55,620 nucleotides of DNA from an uncultured Pelagibacteraceae bacterium (GCA_902599495.1 CACKFY010000006.1:1-55620); one strand, 5' to 3'. Shown: positions 9,158-18,587, counted from the stretch's first letter. A program made the numbers and translations. Notes: generated by a model not told the origin, from the sequence alone.

Positions 9158-9984
9158 AGTGAAAAATATTCGTAAAGAAATCTAGTTCCTATAACTATTA
9201 AGAATAAACCAAAATATTTAGTCATTTTCTTTTTATTTACTCTGTGACTAGTTTTAGCCCCTAACCTAGCCATAAAAGCTGTGATTGGAAAAAATATAAG
9301 AAATGCTGGAATATTCAAAAAACCAATACTAAGAGGTATCTGTGCGTTTAGATATGAGCCTGATATTAAAAATCCTAATACTCCAAATAAGGCGATAATA
9401 AAACCAATAGCTGCAGCACTTCCTATCGCTTTATTTATTGGGTAACCGAAGAACTTTAAAATCGGCACGTTCATTACTGCACCTCCTATACCCATTGGTG
9501 CAGATATGAAACCACTTACAATTCCTGCTATTATTCTGGACGGCAAACTTATTTTAACATCTAAATTTCTCTCTTTTTCTTTTAGGAAGAGTAAATAAAA
9601 AGCTAAAATATAAACAACAATCGTGAAAAACAAAATCAAAGGTTTTGTTTTTAAACTTGCTGCTAAAATTGTTCCAAGAACAACCCCTGTAGCAACAAAT
9701 ATTCCGTAACCTTTAACAATGTTGAAGTCTACAGCTTTATGTTGATGATGTGTCATTACAGAAACAATAGAAGTTGGAATTATAATTCCAAATGAGGTAC
9801 CAACCGCTAAATGCATCAAATAACTGGGCTCTACTCCTGAAGTGCTAAAAATATAAAACAAAATTGGAACTGTAATTAAACCGCCACCAATTCCAAATAA
9901 ACCTGCAGCAAATCCAGCAGGAATTGCAGTTATTATCATAATAAAAATTAGATAAATAATTTCTGATTGAGAGAGAATATCCAA
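9154..9984 (-). CDS. TauE/SafE-family membrane permease
   Basis: A 276-residue inner-membrane protein with roughly eight hydrophobic segments. It shows the two TauE/SafE repeats: AGLFGIGGGLITVPIL near residue 28 and APMGIGGAVMNVPIL near 162. Family members export sulfite, sulfoacetate or related anions, or import them. Export of sulfite would suit an organism degrading taurine or other sulfonates, a theme elsewhere in this window, but the gene sits away from those clusters. The start is a TTG 2 bp after the dusA stop; the first ATG is 16 codons further in and would cut into the first membrane segment, so TTG is preferred. Confidence 0.82.
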   Translation of the reverse strand: MDILSQSEIIYLIFIMIITAIPAGFAAGLFGIGGGLITVPILFYIFSTSGVEPSYLMHLAVGTSFGIIIPTSIVSVMTHHQHKAVDFNIVKGYGIFVATGVVLGTILAASLKTKPLILFFTIVVYILAFYLLFLKEKERNLDVKISLPSRIIAGIVSGFISAPMGIGGAVMNVPILKFFGYPINKAIGSAAAIGFIIALFGVLGFLISGSYLNAQIPLSIGFLNIPAFLIFFPITAFMARLGAKTSHRVNKKKMTKYFGLFLIVIGTRFLYEYFSL

Positions 9985-9986
9985 AA

Positions 9987-10970
9987 TTATCTTTCTAAAG
10001 ATACAGGATTCGTTTTTTGAACCTGATCCATTATATGATTGACCTTTTGAAGGTCTGCATCTCTAATACACATATTTTTAGAAAGATATTGCTTCCAAGT
10101 TTTTGATCCGTTTTGCCCATGGAATAATCCAACGGTATGTCTCATGATATGATTTAGTTGAACTCCTTTAGATGTTTGCTCTTGAATGTAAGGAATTAAT
10201 TTTTCCATAACATCACTTCTTGTAGGAACATTTTTGTTATTAAATATATCTTTTTCAATATCTGCTAAAAAATAAGGTGAATGATAGACAGCTCTACCAA
10301 TCATTGCACCATCAACTTTCATTAAGTGATTTTTAATTTCTTCAATGGATTTAATTCCGCCATTAATAATAATTTCATCATTTTTGAAATGTTCTTTGAG
10401 TTTATAGACAAATTCATATTTTAGAGGTGGTATATTTAAATTTTCTTTGGGGCTTAATTTTTTTAATAATGCTTTTCTTGCATGAATAATAAACTTTTTT
10501 GATCCAGCATCTTTAGTTGTTTGAATAAAAGATTTTAAAAATTCAAAGTCCTCGATTTCGTTGTAACCTATTCTTGTTTTAATTGTTATAGGAAGCTTTG
10601 TTGCTTTAGTCATGTTTTGAATGCATTCTGCTACGAGATCTGGTTCTTGCATTAAACATGCTCCAAATTTATTTTTTTGAACTTTTTTACTTGGACAGCC
10701 TAAATTTAAATTTATCTCTTTATAACCATAGCCTTCAGCAATTTTACAAGCCTCTGCCAAATCCCCTGGATTTGAACCACCAATTTGGAGTGTTACAGGA
10801 TTTGAGATTTTTTTAAACGAAAGAAGTTTATTTCTATCACCTCTTATAATTGCATTCGCAACAATCATTTCAGTATATAAATGAACGTTTTTGCTTATTA
10901 AACTTAAAAAATATATTTCATGCTTATCAGTACAATCCATCATCGGAGCAACTGAAATAGATTTAATCAT
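9987..10970 (-). CDS. dusA: tRNA-dihydrouridine synthase A
   Basis: A 327-residue FMN-dependent TIM-barrel enzyme that reduces uridines in the tRNA D-loop. The N-terminal SVAPMMDCTD, the VTLQIGGS strand, NLNLGCPS and the catalytic-cysteine stretch FGACLM near residue 108 are typical. IKTRIGY near 134 and the FMN-phosphate region INGGIKS near 200 and GAMIGRAVY near 221 complete the barrel. DHRHYTH-like features are replaced by MRHTVGLFHGQNGSKTW near 275, which fits the DusA subgroup. Its start overlaps the rpoZ stop (TAATG). The assignment is confident. Confidence 0.93.
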   Translation of the reverse strand: MIKSISVAPMMDCTDKHEIYFLSLISKNVHLYTEMIVANAIIRGDRNKLLSFKKISNPVTLQIGGSNPGDLAEACKIAEGYGYKEINLNLGCPSKKVQKNKFGACLMQEPDLVAECIQNMTKATKLPITIKTRIGYNEIEDFEFLKSFIQTTKDAGSKKFIIHARKALLKKLSPKENLNIPPLKYEFVYKLKEHFKNDEIIINGGIKSIEEIKNHLMKVDGAMIGRAVYHSPYFLADIEKDIFNNKNVPTRSDVMEKLIPYIQEQTSKGVQLNHIMRHTVGLFHGQNGSKTWKQYLSKNMCIRDADLQKVNHIMDQVQKTNPVSLER

Positions 10971-11461
10971 TACTTTTCTTCTGGTTTTTCGATTTCTTCT
11001 TTGAGTTCTAAAGGCTCTTCTTTATCTAAATTTTCTTCTTTTATTTCAGGCTGTTCTGATTTCAGTTCAGATAAAGCCTCTTTTGCTAAATTACTTGTGG
11101 ATTTTTGCTCGGGAGTACGCCTAGTTCTTTTTGATGGTAAAATTGCAACTCCGCTTTTTGAAACTTGTCCTTTATATATGTTCTCAAAATCATCATTAAC
11201 TTCCTCTTCGGTATCTTCGAGCTCTTCAACTTCATCAGGTTCTTTCCTCAATCTTGTGATTGCATTTTTTTCTAGTTCTTTAACTGAAAGTTTGCCATCA
11301 CCAATTTCTCTTAAAGCTATAATAGTTTTTTTATCATTATCCTCTTCTACTAACATAGGAGAACCAGAGTTTAATTGAGTAGTTCTCTCTTTGGCTAGCA
11401 AAACAAGATCGTATTGATTATCAATTTTTTCTAAACAGTCTTCTACGGTAATTCTTGCCAT
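10970..11461 (-). CDS. rpoZ: RNA polymerase omega subunit
   Basis: A 163-residue protein. The first 60 residues are the omega fold: [10 protein letters not shown] at the N-terminus, the [13 protein letters not shown] helix and the [14 protein letters not shown] segment. Omega assists folding of beta-prime and assembly of RNA polymerase. From about residue 75 the chain becomes low-complexity and very acidic, rich in E/D/K and ending in EEIEKPEEK. It is longer than many omega proteins. The long acidic C-terminus is probably disordered. It is co-directional and overlapping with dusA. Confidence 0.92.
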   Translation of the reverse strand: MARITVEDCLEKIDNQYDLVLLAKERTTQLNSGSPMLVEEDNDKKTIIALREIGDGKLSVKELEKNAITRLRKEPDEVEELEDTEEEVNDDFENIYKGQVSKSGVAILPSKRTRRTPEQKSTSNLAKEALSELKSEQPEIKEENLDKEEPLELKEEIEKPEEK

Positions 11462-11501
11462 GATGAGAATTATTTATTCAATAAATTTTAATAAATCAAG
11501 C

Positions 11502-12713
11502 TTATTTTAGCATTACGGGTTCTAATTTTTTTCGAAAAAGTAGTAGTAAAATTAAAGAAGTGGCAATATAAGCTACGCTTACAAGAGCTATATTTTCAAT
11601 TGTAAATCCATGGTCAATCAATATTCCAAATAAAGCAGTCCCAAAAGCTGTTGAAAAAACCATTAAAGCTGTTGTTAATGCCTTAATACTGCCTATGTAT
11701 TTAACACCATAAATCTCTGCCCAAGTTGATGAGCCTAATACATTAGCTAAACCATTCGATATTCCAATTAATCCTAAAAAAATAAAAGCGCTTAATTCAT
11801 GTTGAAAAACAATTAATGTTATCATCGATAATAATAAAGGAATATTAATAATTGGTATCAGCTTTCTACTTGTAAACTTATCAACTAAAAAACCTGATAG
11901 GATTAATGACAATATTGAGGTAATTGAATAAATCATAAAAGCCTTAGGTATAGCAAAAGAGCTCCATGATTTTGCTTCTGTAATAAAAGATTGATAAATA
12001 AAAATACCTGTAATTATCCACGGACCAGCAAGCATGTTAAGTGAAACAATATAAAACTTAAAATCTTTAATTACTTCAAGACGTGTCCAATCTTTAATTA
12101 TATCTTTTTTTTTATTTATTGTATCTTCTTCTCTAGAGTCTAGCTTGATTGTACTAATGCATTTATAAATAATAACTGGTAATAAAATAGTGATAAGTAT
12201 TGCTATACCTTGCCAAACCGATCTCCAAGAATATAAAAATATTAAATAAGTTATAAAGATTGGTAAAATAAATTCTGCTGTTGATAAACCGAACCAGATT
12301 GCACTTAAAGCTTTACCTCTAGATTTTTCAAAGAATCTGGAGATAGTTGTTGCTGCTGTATGACTCATTAGTCCCTGTCCAGAAAATCGCATAAGAAAAA
12401 TTCCTAATGCCAAAAAGTAAATACTATTAATAAAAGAAAATAACAAAGAAGATAATGCAAGTAATAATACAACAAATAATGCATAATATAATAAATTATA
12501 ATCATCTATTTTTTTTCCTACCCAAATTAACAGCAAGCTTGAACATATTGTGGAAGAAGCATAAATTGTTCCAAATTGTCCATGAGAGATATCTAATTCA
12601 TTCCTTATTGGTGCGTTAAACAAACCCAGAAAAAAACTCTGTCCAAAACTTGAAAAAAATGTAAAAATAAAGCCAAAAAATATTACTTTTTTATTTAAAG
12701 TCAAATTAATCAT
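11502..12713 (-). CDS. Major facilitator superfamily transporter
   Basis: A 403-residue integral membrane protein with about twelve hydrophobic segments in two halves, separated by a charged central loop near residues 185-215 (KLDSREEDTINKKKD). The loop after TM2 has GKKIDDY, a weak form of the MFS motif A, and a similar LVDKFTSRK follows in the second half. MFS proteins move small solutes using proton gradients; no substrate can be inferred. Its start codon is only 2 bp from that of the divergent dehydrogenase gene at 12716, which is unusually tight. Confidence 0.82.
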   Translation of the reverse strand: MINLTLNKKVIFFGFIFTFFSSFGQSFFLGLFNAPIRNELDISHGQFGTIYASSTICSSLLLIWVGKKIDDYNLLYYALFVVLLLALSSLLFSFINSIYFLALGIFLMRFSGQGLMSHTAATTISRFFEKSRGKALSAIWFGLSTAEFILPIFITYLIFLYSWRSVWQGIAILITILLPVIIYKCISTIKLDSREEDTINKKKDIIKDWTRLEVIKDFKFYIVSLNMLAGPWIITGIFIYQSFITEAKSWSSFAIPKAFMIYSITSILSLILSGFLVDKFTSRKLIPIINIPLLLSMITLIVFQHELSAFIFLGLIGISNGLANVLGSSTWAEIYGVKYIGSIKALTTALMVFSTAFGTALFGILIDHGFTIENIALVSVAYIATSLILLLLFRKKLEPVMLK

Positions 12714-12715
12714 TT

Positions 12716-13585
12716 ATGAGTTGTAAAGTTTCTTTCATAGGTTTGGGTGTAATGGGTTACCCCATGGCTGGATATATATCAAAAGCCGGACATAATGTAA
12801 CTGTTTATAATAGGACAAAATCTAAAGCCGAAAAATGGATTACAGAATACAAAGGTAATCTTGCAGAAACGCCAATGGATGCTGCAAAAGATTGTGATTA
12901 TATTTTTACATGTGTTGGAAATGACAATGATTTAAGAGAAGTTACATTGGGCAATAAAGGTTTATTTAAAACAGCTAAGAAAGGTTCAGTTTACATAGAC
13001 AACACAACTGCTTCAGCAAATATTGCTAGGGAATTATATAAAGAGGCTAAATCAAAAGGATTTAATTTTTTAGATGCTCCTATATCAGGTGGCCAAGCTG
13101 GAGCTGAGGGTGGAACACTTACTGTAATGGTTGGCGGTGATGAAGGCCCGTTCAAAAAAGCTGAGCCAGTGATAGATTGTTATAGTAAGAAAATTAAACT
13201 TTTAGGTCCTTCGGGAAGTGGTCAATTAACTAAAATGGTAAATCAAATTTGTATAGCAGGTTTGGTGCAAGGTTTATCAGAGGCAATTAATTTTGGAATG
13301 AACGCTGGATTAAATATGAACAATGTTATTGAAGTTATTTCTAAGGGTGCGGCTCAATCTTGGCAAATGGAAAATAGACACAAAACTATGATTGAAGACA
13401 AGTTTGATTATGGTTTTGCTGTTGATTGGATGAGAAAAGATTTGAAAATTGCAATGGAAGAAGCTAAAAAAAATAATTCTCCTTTACCAATAACTAAAAT
13501 AATAGACGAATATTACGCTGAAGTCCAAAAAATGGGTGGTCAAAGGTGGGATACTTCAAGCTTGATAAAAAGATTTAGAAAATAG
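12716..13585 (+). CDS. NAD(P)-dependent beta-hydroxyacid dehydrogenase (tartronate-semialdehyde reductase-like)
   Basis: A 289-residue member of the 3-hydroxyisobutyrate/6-phosphogluconate dehydrogenase family. The Rossmann motif GLGVMGYPMAG begins at residue 9, so the start at 12716 is almost certainly right. The substrate motif DAPISGGQAGAEGGTL lies near 121 and the catalytic Lys in GQLTKMVNQI near 171. These enzymes oxidise or reduce small beta-hydroxy acids such as 3-hydroxyisobutyrate or tartronate semialdehyde/glycerate. The GarR/GlxR-type reaction is a guess from the motif spacing. It is followed directly by a flavoprotein gene overlapping by one base. Confidence 0.85.
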   Translation: MSCKVSFIGLGVMGYPMAGYISKAGHNVTVYNRTKSKAEKWITEYKGNLAETPMDAAKDCDYIFTCVGNDNDLREVTLGNKGLFKTAKKGSVYIDNTTASANIARELYKEAKSKGFNFLDAPISGGQAGAEGGTLTVMVGGDEGPFKKAEPVIDCYSKKIKLLGPSGSGQLTKMVNQICIAGLVQGLSEAINFGMNAGLNMNNVIEVISKGAAQSWQMENRHKTMIEDKFDYGFAVDWMRKDLKIAMEEAKKNNSPLPITKIIDEYYAEVQKMGGQRWDTSSLIKRFRK

Positions 13586-14196
13586 TGTCAGTGGAAAACA
13601 TCAGTTATTACGAGGACTTTAATGAGATAGAAAAAAAATTATGGGCACTGCTTATAAGAGCAGTAAATGATCGAAGTTCAGAGTTTAGAACACCTGTATT
13701 TATTTGTGGGGATAGGAATAACTTAGATGGAAGAGTTGTCGTTCTTAGAAAAGTAGATGAAAAGAATATAACTCTTCAATTTCATAGTGATATCAGATCT
13801 ACTAAAATTGATACTATTAAGAAAAATCCTAATAGCTCACTTTTATTTTACGGAAAAAAAGAAAAAATACAGCTAAGGATGAAAGTAAAAAGTAAATTAC
13901 ATTATAATGATGAAATTACAAAAGAATCTTGGGATAAAACAGGGCATATAAGTAGGAAGTGTTATTTAGTAACTAATGGCCCAGGTACAAAATCTGAAAA
14001 ACCAACTTCAGGATTAGATAACAAGTTTGATAACTTTGATTTTACCAAAGAAGAAAGTGAAGCAGGATATAAAAACTTTTGTGTTATTAAATGCAAAATC
14101 AAAAGTATTGAGTGGCTTTACCTTGCTGCTAAAGGTCATCGAAGAGCGTTAATTGAGTTTGACGGGTCTAAAAAATTTTCTTGGTTAATTCCCTAA
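13585..14196 (+). CDS. Pyridoxamine-5'-phosphate-oxidase-family FMN flavoprotein
   Basis: A 203-residue split-barrel flavoprotein. RVVVLRKVDEKN near residue 50, FHSDIRSTKID near 70 and LLFYGKKEKIQLRMKV near 87 match FMN-binding strands of PNPOx-like proteins. The C-terminal WLYLAAKGHRRALIEF is reminiscent of PdxH (W..L...G.HRR), but the protein is closer in layout to the Alr4036-like group, so true PdxH activity is uncertain. The start is a GTG overlapping the upstream stop by one base; a second in-frame GTG lies two codons on. It ends in a 12-bp tail overlap with the convergent gene. Confidence 0.72.
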   Translation: MSVENISYYEDFNEIEKKLWALLIRAVNDRSSEFRTPVFICGDRNNLDGRVVVLRKVDEKNITLQFHSDIRSTKIDTIKKNPNSSLLFYGKKEKIQLRMKVKSKLHYNDEITKESWDKTGHISRKCYLVTNGPGTKSEKPTSGLDNKFDNFDFTKEESEAGYKNFCVIKCKIKSIEWLYLAAKGHRRALIEFDGSKKFSWLIP

Positions 14197-14697
14197 ATTT
14201 TTATATTTTTTATAATTTTTTACGTAATGCTCTGCGTTTTCTTTAATATGTTTAATTTCTTCATCTGTGACTTGTCTAATTACTTTCCCTGGACTACCTA
14301 TAACTAAAGATCTTTCAGGAATTACTTTATTCTCTGTTATTAAAGCATTAGCTCCTATAATTGAATTTTTTCCTATTTTGGCTTTGTTGAGAATTGTGCT
14401 TCCAATTCCGATTAAACAATCATCTTCGATTATACATCCATGTAACATTACCAAATGTCCTACTGTAACATTTTTACCTATAGTTGCCGGACAACCTGGA
14501 TCAGTATGAATTACACTTCCATCTTGTATATTTGAACCCTCACCTATTGTGATTGGTTCTACATCTCCTCTTAACGTTGCGTTAAACCAAACGTTTGCAT
14601 CTTTTTTAAGAGTGACGTTACCTATTAGAACTGAATTTGGTGCAAACCAGCTATCCTTATCAATCTTTGGACTTATATTGTTGAAATTATAAATCAT
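14185..14697 (-). CDS. Gamma-carbonic-anhydrase-family hexapeptide protein
   Basis: About 170 residues of left-handed beta-helix repeats. The three metal-ligand histidines of gamma carbonic anhydrases are visible in SVIHTD, VGHLVM and LHGCII, and RGDVEPITIG and NIQDGS are family motifs. Members include CamH/YrdA-type proteins, some with carbonic anhydrase activity and others of unknown role. I placed the start at the ATG at 14697 (MIYNFNN), because the family begins there and the longer frame from 14730 would run into the divergent gene that starts at 14718. Confidence 0.85.
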   Translation of the reverse strand: MIYNFNNISPKIDKDSWFAPNSVLIGNVTLKKDANVWFNATLRGDVEPITIGEGSNIQDGSVIHTDPGCPATIGKNVTVGHLVMLHGCIIEDDCLIGIGSTILNKAKIGKNSIIGANALITENKVIPERSLVIGSPGKVIRQVTDEEIKHIKENAEHYVKNYKKYKNLGN

Positions 14698-14717
14698 TAA
14701 TATATTTATAATATAAC

Positions 14718-15272
14718 ATGGTCTTAACAAAAACCCCTATATGTAATTTTGATGAAAAAGCTCACGATTTCAATCTAAAAGGAGTAGATAATAAATTTTA
14801 CAAACTTGATAATTGTTTAGGAAAAAAGGGGACTCTGATTATGTTTATTTGCAATCATTGTCCTTACGTCAAAGCTATAATTAAAGAATTAGTGGAAGAT
14901 ATAAAAGAAATAAAAAAGAATGGAATTGAAACAGTCGCTATTATGTCCAATGATACAAAAAATTATCCTGAGGACTCTTTTGAAAATATGCTATCTTTTT
15001 CAAGGGAGTATAATTTTGAATTCCCTTACTTGATTGATGATAATCAGGAAATTGCTAGAAAATTTGGGGCTGTGTGTACCCCAGATTTTTTTGGTTATAA
15101 TAAACTATTGAAACTACAATATAGGGGCAGGTTCAGAGAGTTAAAAAATCTTACCCCTATTAAAAATGGTGAAAGTGATCTCAAAAAAGCCATGTTAAAG
15201 ATCTCGAAAACACAAAATGGTCCAAATGAACAGATACCTAGTATGGGCTGTAACATAAAGTGGATTAAATAA
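14718..15272 (+). CDS. Thioredoxin-fold (AhpC/TSA-like) protein
   Basis: A 184-residue thioredoxin-fold protein. The active-site stretch is FICNHCPYVKA near residue 47, a CxxC pair followed by a conserved Pro-Tyr-Val. The later FPYLIDD and AVCTPDFFGY (cis-Pro region near 120) fit the peroxiredoxin-like group often annotated simply as thioredoxin family protein. It has no signal peptide, so it probably acts as a cytoplasmic redox protein. Its stop overlaps the start of the glycosyltransferase gene (TAATG). The physiological partner is unknown. Confidence 0.78.
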   Translation: MVLTKTPICNFDEKAHDFNLKGVDNKFYKLDNCLGKKGTLIMFICNHCPYVKAIIKELVEDIKEIKKNGIETVAIMSNDTKNYPEDSFENMLSFSREYNFEFPYLIDDNQEIARKFGAVCTPDFFGYNKLLKLQYRGRFRELKNLTPIKNGESDLKKAMLKISKTQNGPNEQIPSMGCNIKWIK

Positions 15273-16363
15273 TGTTTGTAATATCGACAAGAAACTTTCC
15301 TCCAGAAATTGGTGGAATGCAAAATTTAATGGGTGGACTATCTTTATCTTTATTAAAGCACGGCCCAGTGAAAGTATTTGCGGAAAAAACTAATTTAGAA
15401 AATAACTATGACGAAAATGCAGTTGTTAATATTACTCGTGTTTCAGGTTTTAAAATTTTTAGAAAATATAGAAAAGCAAATTTAGTAAAAGAATTTTCTC
15501 TTAAAAATTCAATTAGAGCTTTTTTTTTCGACCATTGGAAAAGTATAGAAAAAATAGATGATAAAATCTTGAAAAATAAGACATCATTTTGCCTAATACA
15601 TTCCAAAGAAATTAATCACGAAGAGGGTACTTTTTTAAATAAAAGAATGTTAAAAGCTTTAAATAAAGCAAGTTATGTGATTTCGAATTCTGAATTTACT
15701 AAAAAACTTGCTATTAAAAATGGTTTGAATGAAAAAAAAATTAAAGTTATTCATCCTGGCTGTAACTATCCAATTAAAATTGACAACAAAAATTTAGATA
15801 AAGCGAAAGATTTGTTTAGAAATAACTTTCCAAAAATTATCACTGTAGCGAGACTTGATAAGAGAAAAAGTCATCAAAATATTTTAATGACAATTAAGAA
15901 TTTAAAACCAAGGTTTCCAAACATTAAATATATTTCCATTGGAGATGGTGATGAAATGCAAAATCTTAGAAATTTAAAAAATGAATTAGGCCTTGGTAAT
16001 GAAGTGCTGCTTTTAAATGAAACAACTGAGCAATTAAAAGCAGCGCTATTAGAACAATCTGATCTTTTTTTAATGCCTTCTGTAATTTATAAAAAATCCG
16101 TTGAAGGTTTTGGAATATCTTTCATAGAGGCAGCTGCTTTTGGAACTGGTTCAATTGGAGGTATTGTTGGTGGTGCCTCTGATGCTATTCAAGAAGGGGT
16201 TACTGGTTATTTATGTGATGGAAGTGACTTAAATTCAATATATGAAACTATAGTTAAGTTTTATGATAATGATAATTATAAACATCTAGGTAAAAATGCT
16301 CTCACTTTTTCAAAAAATTTTAATTGGGATAAAATTATAAAAAAATATATTAAACTAGTCTAA
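15272..16363 (+). CDS. Glycosyltransferase family 4
   Basis: A 363-residue GT-B-fold enzyme. The N-terminal ISTRNFPPEIGGMQ loop is typical of GT4 enzymes, as are VISNSEFTKKLA near residue 132 and VIHPGCN near 160. The donor-binding half has ITVARLDKRKSHQ near 190 and the E-x7-E type motif EGFGISFIEAAA near 283, followed by GGIVGGASDAI. It transfers a sugar from a nucleotide donor, probably in LPS or surface polysaccharide assembly. Donor and acceptor cannot be assigned. It ends in a 9-bp tail overlap with the convergent GT9 gene. Confidence 0.87.
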   Translation: MFVISTRNFPPEIGGMQNLMGGLSLSLLKHGPVKVFAEKTNLENNYDENAVVNITRVSGFKIFRKYRKANLVKEFSLKNSIRAFFFDHWKSIEKIDDKILKNKTSFCLIHSKEINHEEGTFLNKRMLKALNKASYVISNSEFTKKLAIKNGLNEKKIKVIHPGCNYPIKIDNKNLDKAKDLFRNNFPKIITVARLDKRKSHQNILMTIKNLKPRFPNIKYISIGDGDEMQNLRNLKNELGLGNEVLLLNETTEQLKAALLEQSDLFLMPSVIYKKSVEGFGISFIEAAAFGTGSIGGIVGGASDAIQEGVTGYLCDGSDLNSIYETIVKFYDNDNYKHLGKNALTFSKNFNWDKIIKKYIKLV

Positions 16364-17287
16364 ATTTTTTTTAATATGATCAAGAACATCTTCAACTTCT
16401 AACTCTGCTAAATTTTTAACTGTTAACGTTCTAAAATTTGTATTTCCTATGTTAACTTTTTTTGCTGTGGTATGACTTCCAAATAATGCAAGGCCTTTTT
16501 TATTAAGGTGAGAACAAATATGTGCGGGTCCTGTATCATTAGATACAATATATTTGGCAGAATTAATTAAAGAAATCAAAAAATTTATATTTACTGGTTG
16601 ATTTTTATCTAAAACAAGTTTTGCCTTTAGTTTCTTTGCCTCATCTATTTCATTTGGACCTGGGGCAACTAACACTGGATATTTATTTTTGTAAAATTCT
16701 TTTATTCTGATTATTAATTTAGAAAAATAAGGCCATTTTTTTTTAACATGTTTTTTTGAGCAAAAAGGAAAAAGTAAAACATAATCTCCGTTTGTATATT
16801 GTTTTAAATTTCTAGAAATATCTTTTATACTCCAATTCAAATTAATGGCTTGAGTATTTTTAGTTAAGATATTGCTTTTTTCCAATTGTTTTTCCATCCT
16901 TGTCAAAACAGAGTTTTCGTTAAAATCTGATAATTTTTCTCCATCATCAAGAGAGGTTTCTGATGATGACCAAATAGGTTCTTTTAACAAATATTTTTTG
17001 TAAAATTTTGTTCTATTTGAATTTTGTAGATCAAATACGTGTGAGAATTCATATTTTTCCAATAATTTTTTTAAATCTTTTAAATAAAATAAATTCCACC
17101 TGGGAAGTCTTTTATCTAAAATTACCCCGTCTACGTAAGGGCATGATGACATAAATTCTAAATATGGCCTCGAAGTTAAAAGTAAAACTTTAGATGTTTT
17201 AAAAGCATTTTTTATATCCTGGATAGCCCCATTTGCTTGTATAAGATCCCCAAGAGATCCGTGCTTTATTATTAAGATATTTGACAT
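16355..17287 (-). CDS. Glycosyltransferase family 9 (heptosyltransferase-like)
   Basis: A GT9 protein of about 310 residues. It starts MSNILIIKHGSLGDLIQANGAI, the GT9 N-terminal motif, which is why I chose the ATG at 17287 over the longer frame from 17326. LLFPFCSKKHVKKKWP near residue 172 and YIVSNDTGPAHICSHL near 250 are the donor-site signatures, and LFGSHTT follows. GT9 enzymes include the ADP-heptose transferases of LPS inner core. Whether this one uses heptose is not known. It is convergent with the GT4 gene. Confidence 0.85.
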   Translation of the reverse strand: MSNILIIKHGSLGDLIQANGAIQDIKNAFKTSKVLLLTSRPYLEFMSSCPYVDGVILDKRLPRWNLFYLKDLKKLLEKYEFSHVFDLQNSNRTKFYKKYLLKEPIWSSSETSLDDGEKLSDFNENSVLTRMEKQLEKSNILTKNTQAINLNWSIKDISRNLKQYTNGDYVLLFPFCSKKHVKKKWPYFSKLIIRIKEFYKNKYPVLVAPGPNEIDEAKKLKAKLVLDKNQPVNINFLISLINSAKYIVSNDTGPAHICSHLNKKGLALFGSHTTAKKVNIGNTNFRTLTVKNLAELEVEDVLDHIKKNLD

Positions 17288-17337
17288 AATTTTAACTTTA
17301 TATAATGGATTAATTAGTATAATCAAAAAAATACTTT

Positions 17338-17733
17338 ATGAATACAAAATTAAATCAAATACTAGCTGAAATTTCTGCTGGAGAGCTATTGGATAAAATT
17401 ACTATTCTTGAGATAAAGAGGGAAAAAATAACAGATAGTGAAAAATTAAAAAATATAAACAAAGAGTTATCTTCGCTTACAAAAACTTCTGATGAAAAAA
17501 TACCCGATAAAAAAAGAATTGAGGATCTAATTTTAAATTTGAAAAAAATAAATCTTAAACTTTGGACTATCGAAGAAAATAAACGGAAAGCCGAAAAAGA
17601 GAAAAAATTTGATGAAGCTTTCATACAGCTCTCACGTGATGTATATAAATCTAACGATGAAAGAGCTAAAATAAAATTAAAAATTAATGAGATATTGGGA
17701 TCAAATATTAAAGAAGTTAAATCCCATTATTAA
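17338..17733 (+). CDS. DUF6165-type coiled-coil protein
   Basis: A 131-residue, highly charged, alpha-helical protein. The N-terminal AEISAGELLDKITILEIKREKI matches my memory of the DUF6165 family, whose members often sit among LPS or sugar genes in Alphaproteobacteria. The rest is Lys/Glu-rich with heptad-like leucine/isoleucine spacing and probably forms a coiled coil. No catalytic motif is visible and its function is unknown. It lies 50 bp from the divergent GT9 gene and overlaps the convergent amidase gene by 4 bp at its end. A minus-strand frame across it is a shadow. Confidence 0.72.
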   Translation: MNTKLNQILAEISAGELLDKITILEIKREKITDSEKLKNINKELSSLTKTSDEKIPDKKRIEDLILNLKKINLKLWTIEENKRKAEKEKKFDEAFIQLSRDVYKSNDERAKIKLKINEILGSNIKEVKSHY

Positions 17734-18524
17734 TCATAACTAACACTCGGAATAGTTCTTCTTAATTTGATTGGTTTTTTTGGATCAATAGTTGAAGTGA
17801 TAACGCCCTCATTTTTACCTAATTCTTTTAAAATTTTTCCATCAGGGGATACAATTAAAGAATGTCCATAAGTTTTTCTTCCGTTACAATGTTTTCCAGC
17901 TTGTCCTGGAGCGAAAACGTATGAAAAATTTTCTATAGCTCTTGCTTTTAACAAAGTATGCCAATGTCTTTTTCCAGTAGTTTCAGTAAAAGCTGAGGGA
18001 ATACTTAAAAAAATAGCTCCTTTTTTTGACATTTTTCTATACATATTAGGAAATCTAAGATCATAACAAATAGATAGGCCTAATTTTCCCCATGGAAGCT
18101 TAACAACTTTGATATTTTTCCCTGCTTTAAAAGTTTTTGACTCAAAATATTTTTCTGAATTACTTAATTTAGCATCATACATATGAATTTTATCATAAAA
18201 TATTTTTATTTTTCCTTTGTTATTAATCAGAACCGATCTATTTAATAGTTTATTTTTATTTTTTATTATAAGAGAGCCGATTAAAATCCACTTTTTATAT
18301 TTTTTTGCTAATCTTTTTATACCCAAAAGATAGGAATCCTTATTCATGGTTGTAGCAACTTGTAAAAGTTTCTTTTTATTTAATGAAAACTTTGATGATA
18401 CTTCAGGAGTTATTATTAGATCGCCTTTTTGACTTACTGCTTTTTTAATTAGGTTTTCAGTTCTTTTAAGATTATCTTTAATACAATCAGACGAACACAT
18501 TTGAATGCAAGAAACTCTAAACAT
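17730..18524 (-). CDS. Carbon-nitrogen hydrolase (nitrilase superfamily, Nit-like amidase)
   Basis: A 264-residue nitrilase-superfamily enzyme. The Glu-Lys-Cys triad is visible: Glu in ITPEVSS near residue 42, Lys in YDKIHMYDA near 112 and Cys in LSICYDLRFPNMY near 153. The last block resembles Nit1/Nit2-type proteins, which hydrolyse deaminated glutathione or omega-amides such as alpha-ketoglutaramate. The downstream FAPGQAGKHCNGRKTYGHS and the start MFRVSCIQM are also typical. It lies 63 bp downstream of the SpeD-SpeE gene on the same strand, so it may be the last gene of that operon. The exact substrate is inferred only. Confidence 0.85.
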   Translation of the reverse strand: MFRVSCIQMCSSDCIKDNLKRTENLIKKAVSQKGDLIITPEVSSKFSLNKKKLLQVATTMNKDSYLLGIKRLAKKYKKWILIGSLIIKNKNKLLNRSVLINNKGKIKIFYDKIHMYDAKLSNSEKYFESKTFKAGKNIKVVKLPWGKLGLSICYDLRFPNMYRKMSKKGAIFLSIPSAFTETTGKRHWHTLLKARAIENFSYVFAPGQAGKHCNGRKTYGHSLIVSPDGKILKELGKNEGVITSTIDPKKPIKLRRTIPSVSYD

Positions 18525-18587
18525 TTGTAAATTCTAGGAAATTAAATGATAATATACTAGTATTTTATTATTGTGTATTATTGAGGT

